DNA from: Palsa-504 sp050013055
GTDB lineage: Bacteria; Actinomycetota; Actinomycetes; Streptosporangiales; Streptosporangiaceae
Assembly: GCA_050013055.1 (NCBI GenBank)
Contig: JBEKGC010000218.1
Location: 1 to 10,688 of the forward strand
Reading direction: 5' to 3'
Length of the DNA: 10,688 nt
Shown: piece after piece, positions 5,377 to 10,688 of the stretch
How the letters are laid out: every line of letters starts with the position of its first letter
How positions within the stretch are numbered: position 1 is the stretch's first letter
Translations under genes and position numbers: made by a program
The notes under the pieces: generated by a model
The model's database searches: none
Told to the model about the DNA's origin: nothing
What the model saw: the letters and a program-made list of their open reading frames with translations, nothing else

Positions 5377-6320
5377 CAATGATCAAGTGCGACGAGATCT
5401 TCCAGGTACCGAAGGACCGCGTGGTGCCTTCGCAGGTCGAACTCTATCCGGCAGCCGATCGGGAACTGGATTTTACGCTGCTGGTGGCCGAATGCGACTC
5501 CGGTGATGACAGGGAACCGGCCCCTGACGCAGCGCAGGACCAATTCGTCGGGGCTGGCGTCCGGAGCATCCCCCGCTTCCCACTCGGCCGGCGAGCCGAT
5601 GACCAGGGCGGTGATGTCATCGAAGGCACCGGCCAGCCGCAGTTGCACAAGCATGTCGTTCACCTCGTCGAAGGTCGCGGGTGACACTTCGAGCAGCAGG
5701 ATGGCACCAGAGGTGGACGGCATCCAGCGACTTCCCGCGATGGCTGACATCCTCCGCAGGTTCCCGCCGACAACCGAGCCGGACACGGCCGCGCTGTCGG
5801 CCCGGTACACGCGCCAGTCCGCTCCGGTCACCTCCTGGCCTGCGATCGGGCCCGACACCATGCGCCAGAACTCCGTTTCGGTCTGCTCCTCCACATCAGG
5901 CCAGCCGAAGAACTGAAACCCGCTGACACCGTGAGCGCTGGGCAGCCCCGCGGCCGCGAGGATCGCGTTATTCAGCACTGAGGGGTCACTGAACCCGGTA
6001 AACAGCTTCGGGTTCGCGCGGATGAGATCGTAGTCCAGCATGTCCACCAGCTCGCTGGCGCCGGTACCGCCGCTAGCGGGCATGATCATCGCAACGTCTG
6101 GGCGGCTGAACATGCGCAGCAGCTCAGCCGCACGCCGATCCGCGCTGCCCGCCAGATAGCCGGTCCGGTCCAGCGCGCCGTCGGCTACCCGCACCGCGTA
6201 CCCCCGGCCGCCGAGATAAGCGGTCAGCCGGTCAAGCTCTCCGGGCGATACCGGTGAGGAAGTCGAGACGATGCCGATGCAGTCACCGGGCCGCAGCGCC
6301 CGGGGCTTTAGTAGCTGCAT
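5376..6320 (-). CDS. S66-family peptidase (LD-carboxypeptidase / MccF-like)
   Basis: The 314-residue product matches S66 serine peptidases in length and motif order. The catalytic triad is recognisable: Ser111 in GFSD, Glu211 in LLLEVSP and His279 in AFGHQQRKIQFPIG. PASGGTGASELVDML (81-95) corresponds to the oxyanion/ligand loop and GGNLRRM (185-191) to the conserved GGN. Family members either trim the L,D-tetrapeptide of recycled murein or, like MccF, cleave the amide of microcin-C-type aminoacyl nucleotides to give self-immunity; sequence alone does not separate these. I preferred the ATG at 6320 over an in-frame TTG at 6332. It has no signal peptide, so the enzyme is cytoplasmic. It stands alone between two toxin-antitoxin units. 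Confidence 0.9.
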   Translation of the reverse strand: MQLLKPRALRPGDCIGIVSTSSPVSPGELDRLTAYLGGRGYAVRVADGALDRTGYLAGSADRRAAELLRMFSRPDVAMIMPASGGTGASELVDMLDYDLIRANPKLFTGFSDPSVLNNAILAAAGLPSAHGVSGFQFFGWPDVEEQTETEFWRMVSGPIAGQEVTGADWRVYRADSAAVSGSVVGGNLRRMSAIAGSRWMPSTSGAILLLEVSPATFDEVNDMLVQLRLAGAFDDITALVIGSPAEWEAGDAPDASPDELVLRCVRGRFPVITGVAFGHQQRKIQFPIGCRIEFDLRRHHAVLRYLEDLVALDH

Positions 6321-6498
6321 GACCCAACTCAACCACTATGCCCTGACATTTCGCCCGCCAAGATCCGGCGGCCCGGCGGTCAACGCTGGCGTGGCCGCGC
6401 ACCTGCGGTTCTAGCTGAGGAAGCCGGAGCGCTCGCGCTGGATATGGCGCCTGCTCGGCGCGGTCAGCGGGTGAGGGTCGGCGTTTTCGCCGGCGCAG

Positions 6499-6807
6499 CT
6501 ACGGGCCCGGGGGCGGGGTGAAGATAGCGTGGGTTCCGATGCGCCGCCAGATGACGTGCGGCTGGCCGGTCACGCGTTCGGTCCCGTAGCTGAAGGTTGC
6601 GCGGCCGTCGTTGTCCCATGTCATCTCGAACACGCCAGGGTGGGCGGCCACCCCTTTAATACGCAGGCCTGCCCGGAACGGGCGATCCGGTGCCATCAGG
6701 TCTGGCACGAAGGCTTCCAGCACAACCTTGCGGAACATGGCCTGTCGCTGCGACGTGAGGTTCTTCCAGTCCCTGTCGAAACGGGGAAGCGTCTCGAACG
6801 TCGGCAT
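6499..6807 (-). CDS. Putative RelE-like toxin paired with an AbrB-type antitoxin
   Basis: The product is 102 residues, basic and compact: LPRFDRDWKNL near the N-terminus, FRKVVLEAFVPDL, FRAGLRIKGVAAHPGVFEMT, then HVIWRRIGTHAIF at the end. The helix pair followed by a beta sheet, and the C-terminal IWRRIGTHAIF strand, resemble RelE/ParE-superfamily toxins, although this group is often labelled hypothetical. The ATG overlaps the antitoxin stop as TGATG (1-bp overlap), which gives coupled translation. Antitoxin before toxin is the normal order. Toxin identity rests mainly on this pairing and on the fold-like pattern. Confidence 0.68.
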   Translation of the reverse strand: MPTFETLPRFDRDWKNLTSQRQAMFRKVVLEAFVPDLMAPDRPFRAGLRIKGVAAHPGVFEMTWDNDGRATFSYGTERVTGQPHVIWRRIGTHAIFTPPPGP

Positions 6808-7142
6808 CAGGCATCCGCCGCCCCGAGCGCGTCGAGGTGGGCAAACATGTCATCGGCGGACTCGTGCACCGTTCCCCGGCCGGCGGCGATGTCCTCGTCT
6901 GCTTCCCGTTCCCCTGCTAGCCACTCCGGGGTGAAGAACCAGGCCTGATCGGTCGGGATGGACACGAAGCCACGGACCGTTATCGTCCCGTCATCATGGA
7001 CGGAGAACTCCACCTCATCGCCCTCGCTAATGTGCAGTGCACGCCTGATCTCCTCGGGCAACGTCAGCTGCGCCTTGGGACGGACCTTGACCCGGGCACT
7101 CAGGCGGGGCGGCGGCTCGATCTTGGCGGCTGGCACACCCAT
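6807..7142 (-). CDS. AbrB/MazE-family (SpoVT-AbrB domain) antitoxin
   Basis: The 111-residue protein has a swapped-hairpin AbrB domain at about residues 16-62 (KVRPKAQLTLPEEIRRALHI, then SEGDEVEFSVHDDGTITVRG). An acidic tail follows (FTPEWLAGEREADEDIAAGR, then ESADDMFAHLDAL), as found in actinobacterial antitoxins that bind a RelE-like partner. The ATG at 7142 is preceded by GGGAG about 8 nt upstream. It is the first gene of the pair and probably represses its own promoter through the ACTCT repeats at 7157-7190. Confidence 0.85.
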   Translation of the reverse strand: MGVPAAKIEPPPRLSARVKVRPKAQLTLPEEIRRALHISEGDEVEFSVHDDGTITVRGFVSIPTDQAWFFTPEWLAGEREADEDIAAGRGTVHESADDMFAHLDALGAADA

Positions 7143-7156
7143 GACGGCTGCTCCCT

Positions 7157-7190
7157 AGAGTACGACTCTCCTACTCTCCTACTCTACTCT
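7157..7190. promoter_or_regulatory. ACTCT repeat array, candidate operator of the AbrB/RelE-like pair
   Basis: A perfect dyad, AGAGT - ACG - ACTCT (7157-7169), is followed by further ACTCT copies at 7173, 7181 and 7186, so ACTCTCCT repeats with an 8-bp period. The array starts 15 bp upstream of the antitoxin start on the minus strand. Its TACTCT on that strand could also serve as a -10 box. Autoregulation by the antitoxin is inferred. Confidence 0.55.
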
Positions 7191-7235
7191 CATGATGAAG
7201 AGTCCGGCGACCGTTGGCAAGGTGGTCCCGGACGG

Positions 7236-7310
7236 GGCATCAAGGCTGGTGAAGTCGGCCATCATCAGGTCGGCGGCCCGGCCTCGTGGTTTACGGCCTG
7301 CGGCATCGGC
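7236..7310 (-). pseudogene. Decayed PIN-toxin fragment with internal deletion
   Basis: On the minus strand the frame reads AAGRKPRGRAADLM directly followed by MADFTSLD. In the intact toxin (4461-4931) the same segments are AAGRKPRDRVVDLM (99-112) and PADFTGLD (129-136), separated by 16 residues. So this is a third PIN-gene relic with an in-frame 48-bp deletion. It still shows the two C-terminal acidic positions (Asp110, Asp131). Unlike the 1145-1235 fragment it is clearly diverged, so it comes from an older or different paralogue. No start or N-terminal half remains. Confidence 0.72.
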
Positions 7311-7407
7311 GTCGCCCCCGACTACGACATCCCGCTCACCGCCCGCGACCTGTCCACCGGGCACGACCCCGACATCGCCAAGGCCCCTCACCCTGCTCGG
7401 CGGCTAA
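7302..7407 (+). pseudogene. 3' remnant of a gene, possibly an S41-type peptidase tail, with a frameshift
   Basis: The plus strand reads GIGVAPDYDIPLTARDLSTG then HDPDIAKA. The natural ending LTLLGG and stop (TAA 7405-7407) lies one frame over; removing a single C from the CCCC run near 7384-7387 would join them. A 'G-x-x-PD-x-x-x-PLT-x-x-D-x-x-x-G-x-DP' ending followed by 'ALxLL' is what I associate with the C-terminus of S41/C-terminal-processing-type peptidases. The rest of the gene is absent. The family call is tentative; the frameshifted-tail reading is somewhat firmer. Confidence 0.4.
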
Positions 7408-7455
7408 CCCGCGCCACCGCCGCAGCCAGCACGACCACACCCAAGGCCTGCAGCG

Positions 7456-7520
7456 GTTGACGGCAGGAAGTCAACGCCTGTAGATTTCATCATGCGTTGA
7501 CTTCAACGCTTGTTGATTTC
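7456..7520. promoter_or_regulatory. Operator array for the TetR-family repressor
   Basis: Five perfect TCAAC/GTTGA half-sites occur in 61 bp: GTTGA at 7456, 7496 and 7512, and TCAAC at 7471 and 7503. They build several dyads: GAAGTCAACGC/GCGTTGACTTC (7467-7477 and 7494-7504, perfect 11-bp arms), GCGTTGA-CT-TCAACGC (7494-7509) and TCAAC-GCTT-GTTGA (7503-7516). The motif TCAACGCYTGTWGATTTC appears twice, at 7471 and 7503, 32 bp or about three helical turns apart. The first copy covers the -10 box. The TetR gene at the end of the operon is the natural binder. Confidence 0.65.
7457..7486 (+). promoter_or_regulatory. Likely promoter of the ABC exporter operon
   Basis: TTGACG (7457-7462) and TAGATT (7481-7486) are separated by 18 bp, close to the sigma-70/HrdB consensus. 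They lie 64 bp upstream of the permease start. The -10 box sits within the operator array, which fits repression. Confidence 0.6.
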
Positions 7521-7549
7521 TGCCGATGCGGGTCACCCGGAGGTGCGGC

Positions 7550-8623
7550 GTGTGGGCGATGGTCGTCAAGGAATTCCGTGAGCTGCGACGGGACCGGCGC
7601 ACCATGGCGATGATGATCGTCTTGCCGGTCCTGTTGCTGGTCGTCTTCGGCTATGCCGCCAACTTCAAGGTGCACGACATACCGGTCGTGGTCGTCGGCC
7701 CCGGGGCCGTCCAGGCGGCGGCACTGCTGCACGAGCCGACGTTCCACGTCACCGACGTCGACGCGGCCGCGGGCGAGGCCGTCGCCGCGGACCGGCTGCG
7801 GGACGGCCAGGCGGTCGCCGCGGTCGTGACCGGCGGCAGCAGCTTGCTGGTCATGCTGGACGGGTCGCAGCTGTTCTCGGCCGAGGCGGCGGAGGGTGCC
7901 CTGGCGCGGATAGCACCGACAGCAGGCCGGGCCGCGCCTCAGCAGCGGATCCTCTACAACCCGGGGTTGAGCACCTCGTGGGTGATGGTCCCCGGTCTGG
8001 CCGGCCTGATCCTGGTGTTCATCGGCACGCTGATCACCAGCCTCGGGGTGGTCCGGGAGCGGCAGTCCGGCACGATGGAACAGCTCGCGGTCATGCCGTT
8101 CCGCGCGTGGGAGGTGATCGCGGGCAAGATCGCGCCGTACCTGCTGGTGGCCGCGGCCGACCTGGTAATCATTGTCGCCATCGGGATGGGCGTCTTCCAC
8201 GTACCCTTCGCCGGCAACGTCGCGGTCTTCGCCCTTGGCGCTGCGCTGTTCCTGCTGGTGACCCTGGGCATGGGCGTCCTGATCTCCACGGTCTCGCAGA
8301 ATCAGGGCCAGGCCATCCAGCTCGCGTTCATGATCATGCTGCCGCAGGTCTTGCTGTCGGGGCTGATCTTCCCGATTTCCTCGATGGCGGCGGGCGTGCG
8401 GTGGATCTCCTATGTGCTACCGCTCACCTACTTTATCCAGATCAGCAGGGGCGTGATGCTGAAGGCAACACCGATCACCGCGCTGTGGCAGCCGCTCGGG
8501 CTGCTGGCCCTGCTGGCCGTGGTGGTGCTCGGCCTGGCCATCATCAGGTTCCGCCGGGACCTCGCGCCCAGCAGCCGGAAGGCGCAGGCACCGGAACTCA
8601 CCGGGGAACGAGCGGCGGCATGA
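7550..8623 (+). CDS. ABC-2 type export permease (YbhS/YbhR-like)
   Basis: The 357-residue membrane protein has the ABC-2 layout. It has a short cytoplasmic start (VVKEFRELRRDRRTM), TM1 at about 22-38, a roughly 105-residue extracytoplasmic domain (39-145), and five more predicted segments near 146-166, 195-215, 224-244, 258-278 and 314-334. The conserved ERQSGTMEQLAVMP motif follows TM2. I chose the GTG at 7550 because GGAGG (7539-7543) lies 6 nt upstream; the ATG at 7526 would precede that ribosome site. It forms the translocation path for the two downstream ATPases. Only one permease gene is seen, so it would act as a homodimer. Related exporters move drugs or lipophilic compounds; the substrate here is unknown. 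Confidence 0.9.
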   Translation: MWAMVVKEFRELRRDRRTMAMMIVLPVLLLVVFGYAANFKVHDIPVVVVGPGAVQAAALLHEPTFHVTDVDAAAGEAVAADRLRDGQAVAAVVTGGSSLLVMLDGSQLFSAEAAEGALARIAPTAGRAAPQQRILYNPGLSTSWVMVPGLAGLILVFIGTLITSLGVVRERQSGTMEQLAVMPFRAWEVIAGKIAPYLLVAAADLVIIVAIGMGVFHVPFAGNVAVFALGAALFLLVTLGMGVLISTVSQNQGQAIQLAFMIMLPQVLLSGLIFPISSMAAGVRWISYVLPLTYFIQISRGVMLKATPITALWQPLGLLALLAVVVLGLAIIRFRRDLAPSSRKAQAPELTGERAAA

Positions 8624-9438
8624 CATGGGGATTGGCTGACGTCCGAGTCAGCCGGGGCAGGAAGCTTGTCCTCGCCGATGTGACGGTTCCCGTCGACCCG
8701 TCGCGGATCACGGTGGTGGTCGGCGGGGACGGGGCCGGAAAGTCCACCTGCCTGCGGGTGCTCGTCGGGCTCCTCGAGCCCAGCGCGGGAACCGTGCGCC
8801 GTCCCGCGAAAGAGCGCATCGGATATGTGCCGGCCACCGCGGGACTGTACGTGGACCTGACCGTCGCGGAGAACCTCAGCTTCGCCGCTGACGCTTACCG
8901 GCTGTCCGGCCGTGAGCGCGGCCGGAAGATCGGCGAGCTGCTTGAGCAGACCGGGCTCGGCCGCGCGCGGCACCGGCTCGGCGGGCACCTGTCCGGCGGG
9001 ATGCAGCGCAAGCTGGCCGTGGGGTTGGCCCTGCTGCACTCCCCTGAGCTGCTGGTCCTGGACGAGCCGACCACAGGTGTCGACCCGGTCAGCCGCGCCG
9101 ACCTGTGGCGGCTCATCTCCAGGGCAGCGGTGGAAGGCGCAGCCGTCGCGGTTACCACGACCTACGTGAACGAGGCGGCCCGCGCGGCCGCCGTCGTGCT
9201 GCTTGAAGCCGGGCAGGTGCTCGCGAGCGGTACGCCGGACGACATCCTGCGCAACGTCCCGGGCGCCATCGGCACCAGGGACGGGGCCGGGCGCCCCGCC
9301 CCCCTGTGCTGGCGGCGCGGCAACAGCTGGCGGGTATGGGCTCCGGCGGGCACGCTGCCGGACGGCGTGCAACTGGTCAAGCCCGATTTCGAGGACGCCG
9401 TCGTCGTCGCCGCGCTCGCCAGCGAAACAGGAAGGTAG
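8620..9438 (+). CDS. ABC exporter ATPase, first subunit (degenerate Q- and H-loops)
   Basis: This 272-residue nucleotide-binding protein has Walker A GGDGAGKST (35-43), signature LSGGM (124-128), Walker B LLVLDEP (144-150, Glu149 present) and D-loop GVDP. Two switch residues differ from the norm: the Q-loop reads GYVPA (Ala72 instead of Gln), and the H-loop reads VTTTYVNEA (Thr181 where His is usual). E. coli YbhF, as I recall it, also lacks the H-loop His in its first half and has a similar GPDGAGK Walker A, so this gene probably equals that half. The ATG overlaps the permease stop (ATGA). The C-terminal extension (about 215-272) ends with the FEDA motif common in drug-export ATPases. Confidence 0.92.
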   Translation: MTWGLADVRVSRGRKLVLADVTVPVDPSRITVVVGGDGAGKSTCLRVLVGLLEPSAGTVRRPAKERIGYVPATAGLYVDLTVAENLSFAADAYRLSGRERGRKIGELLEQTGLGRARHRLGGHLSGGMQRKLAVGLALLHSPELLVLDEPTTGVDPVSRADLWRLISRAAVEGAAVAVTTTYVNEAARAAAVVLLEAGQVLASGTPDDILRNVPGAIGTRDGAGRPAPLCWRRGNSWRVWAPAGTLPDGVQLVKPDFEDAVVVAALASETGR

Positions 9439-9441
9439 CCC

Positions 9442-10305
9442 ATGGACATCCTCGCCGAGGCGCGCCAGGCGACCAAGGTCTTCGGCACGTTCACCGCCGT
9501 ATCCGCGGTCGACCTCACGGTCGGGTACGGCGAGGTCGTCGGCCTGCTCGGAGCGAACGGGGCCGGCAAGACGACCCTCATCCGGCTGCTGCTCGGCCTG
9601 CTCCGGCCGAGCCGCGGCGACGTCCGGCTCTTCGGTTCCCCTCCCTCGCGCGCGACGCGACGGCACGTCGGCTATGTCCCGCAGACGCTCGGCCTCTACG
9701 CCGGCCTCACCGTCGCGGAGAACTGGGCCTTCACGGCCGCGGCGTTCCGGATGCCCGCCACCCCGGTGCCCGAGGTTATCTCCATCCGGAAGAACGAGCT
9801 GGTCGCCGGACTTTCGCTGGGCGCGCAACGCCAGGTGGCGTTTGCGGTCGCCCTCTCCCACCGGCCCGAGCTGCTGATACTCGACGAGCCCACGTCGGGC
9901 GTCGGACCGCTCGGTAGTGCCCGGCTGTGGGAGGAAATCCGGCAGGCGGCCAGCCGGAGCGCGGGTGTCCTGGTCACCACGCACAACATGGAAGAAGCCG
10001 GGCAGTGCGACCGGCTGGTGGTGATGGCGGACGGGAGGGTGGTGGCGAGCGGGACCGCGGCCGGGATCACCGGCGGCCGTCAGGCGGCCGAGGTACGGTG
10101 CGATCACCGCGACCGCGCCTTCGCCCTGCTGGACGCGGCCAGCTTTCCCGTGCAGGTGCACGGCGAGACGCTGCGCGTCGGCGGGGCGGCATCGGCCGTG
10201 GCGGAGCTGCTCTCTCGCTCCGGCATCGACGCGGCGGTTAAAATCGTCCCCGCGAACCTGGAAGAGGCCTTCGTGGACATCGTCACACAGCCAGCGGCGG
10301 GATGA
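9442..10305 (+). CDS. ABC exporter ATPase, second subunit (degenerate signature and D-loop)
   Basis: The 287-residue product has Walker A GANGAGKTT (37-45), Q-loop Gln81 (GYVPQ), Walker B LLILDEP (144-150, Glu149) and a canonical H-loop VTTHNMEEA (His181). Its signature is LSLGA (124-128) instead of LSGGQ, and its D-loop is GVGP (Gly155 for Asp). The helical subdomain is about nine residues shorter than in the first ATPase. The C-terminus (NLEEAFVDIV) has the usual EEAF motif. It corresponds to the second half of YbhF, where I recall the signature also reading PLGF. The start ATG has GGAAGG (9430-9435) 6 nt upstream, 3 bp after the previous stop. It most likely forms a heterodimer with the first ATPase. 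Confidence 0.92.
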   Translation: MDILAEARQATKVFGTFTAVSAVDLTVGYGEVVGLLGANGAGKTTLIRLLLGLLRPSRGDVRLFGSPPSRATRRHVGYVPQTLGLYAGLTVAENWAFTAAAFRMPATPVPEVISIRKNELVAGLSLGAQRQVAFAVALSHRPELLILDEPTSGVGPLGSARLWEEIRQAASRSAGVLVTTHNMEEAGQCDRLVVMADGRVVASGTAAGITGGRQAAEVRCDHRDRAFALLDAASFPVQVHGETLRVGGAASAVAELLSRSGIDAAVKIVPANLEEAFVDIVTQPAAG

Positions 10306-10688
10306 GCCGGACCGGCAGACGTCCGGGCACCCCGGACACCCGTGAGCTGATCCTGGCTGTCGCCCGCCGCAAGTTCGCTACCCGCGGCTACGACGCCACG
10401 TCACTGCGCGCCATCGCCACCGAGGCGGAAGTGGACCCGGCGCTTGTCATCCACTACTTCGGCACCAAAGACGGGCTCTTCGTGGCGGCGACCGGCCTGC
10501 CGGCCGGGCTGGCCGAGCTGTTCGGTAACCTCACCGCCCTCCCCGTCCAGGACCGCGTCCCCACCCTCGTCCGCAGCTACCTGCAGCTCGTCGACAGCGA
10601 CAAGAGCCGCAACGCCATCATCGCCCTCGTCCGCTCGGCCGTATCCAACGACAAGGCCGCGGCCATGCTGCGCGAGTTCCTGACCGCG
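10302..10688 (+). CDS. TetR-family transcriptional repressor, N-terminal 129 residues
   Basis: The ATG overlaps the second ATPase stop as ATGA, and the frame is open to the window end, so the ligand-binding domain is incomplete. The N-terminus is a clear TetR DNA-binding domain: RELILAVARRKFATRGYDAT, then SLRAIATEAEVDPALVIHYF, GTKDGLF. As the last visible gene of the exporter operon it probably represses its own transcription through the array at 7456-7520 and is released by a substrate of the pump. E. coli pairs the same kind of exporter with a TetR-type repressor (CecR/YbiH). The ligand cannot be inferred. Confidence 0.92.
   Translation, partial: MSRTGRRPGTPDTRELILAVARRKFATRGYDATSLRAIATEAEVDPALVIHYFGTKDGLFVAATGLPAGLAELFGNLTALPVQDRVPTLVRSYLQLVDSDKSRNAIIALVRSAVSNDKAAAMLREFLTA

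Noticed and set aside
7526..7549. ATG at 7526 as start of the permease
   Set aside because: It precedes the only good ribosome site (GGAGG at 7539-7543), which is correctly spaced for the GTG at 7550.
7490..8200. Long minus-strand open frame opposite the permease
   Set aside because: Its translation is His/Asp/Arg-rich without domains and mirrors the strong codon bias of the permease on the plus strand.
8428..10161. 577-codon minus-strand open frame opposite the ATPase genes
   Set aside because: It is an antisense shadow: the plus-strand genes carry complete ABC motifs, while this frame shows no recognisable domain.

Overview
The window is high-G+C DNA with actinomycete coding habits: GTG starts, G/C-biased third codon positions, ATGA/GTGA stop-start overlaps, and an XRE (DUF5753)/DUF397 pair that is essentially confined to actinobacteria. 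A filamentous actinomycete (Streptomyces or Streptosporangiales type) is the best guess; the species cannot be told from the sequence.

Positions 1-7450 look like an accessory, repeatedly rearranged region. From the left they hold: the N-terminal part of an AAA-type ATPase on the minus strand (1-401); an intact RimJ/RimL-like GNAT acetyltransferase (529-1125); a 91-bp fragment of a PIN-toxin gene fused directly behind it (1145-1235); a roughly 50% G+C islet with two overlapping small ORFs (1236-1551); the XRE/DUF397 regulator pair on the minus strand, divergent from three tightly overlapping small ORFs (1605-3445); and about 500 bp without a convincing gene (3446-3952). After that come a SnoaL/NTF2-like gene that has lost its 5' end, a 3' fragment of the same GNAT gene, an intact PIN (VapC-type) toxin with its Phd-like antitoxin (4461-5190), an S66 LD-carboxypeptidase/MccF-like peptidase (5376-6320), an AbrB-type antitoxin with a RelE-like putative toxin (6499-7142), a third decayed PIN remnant, and a frameshifted peptidase-like tail (7236-7407).

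The clearest structural signal is a pair of direct repeats. An ancestral unit of 'GNAT gene convergent with a PIN/Phd toxin-antitoxin pair' is present twice, 3.3 kb apart, with complementary losses. The left copy keeps the GNAT gene and only 31 codons of the toxin; the right copy keeps the toxin-antitoxin pair and only the last 40 codons of the GNAT gene.

Positions 7450-10688 form an orderly plus-strand operon: promoter and operator array, ABC-2 permease (7550), two separate ABC ATPases (8620, 9442) and a TetR-family repressor (10302, cut by the window end). The junctions are 4-bp ATGA overlaps or a 3-bp gap. The two ATPases look like the separated halves of a YbhF-type double ATPase. Their sequence deviations all fall in one of the two predicted composite ATP sites, which suggests an asymmetric exporter with one consensus and one degenerate site. 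The TetR protein probably controls the operon through repeated TCAAC/GTTGA half-sites that overlap the promoter.
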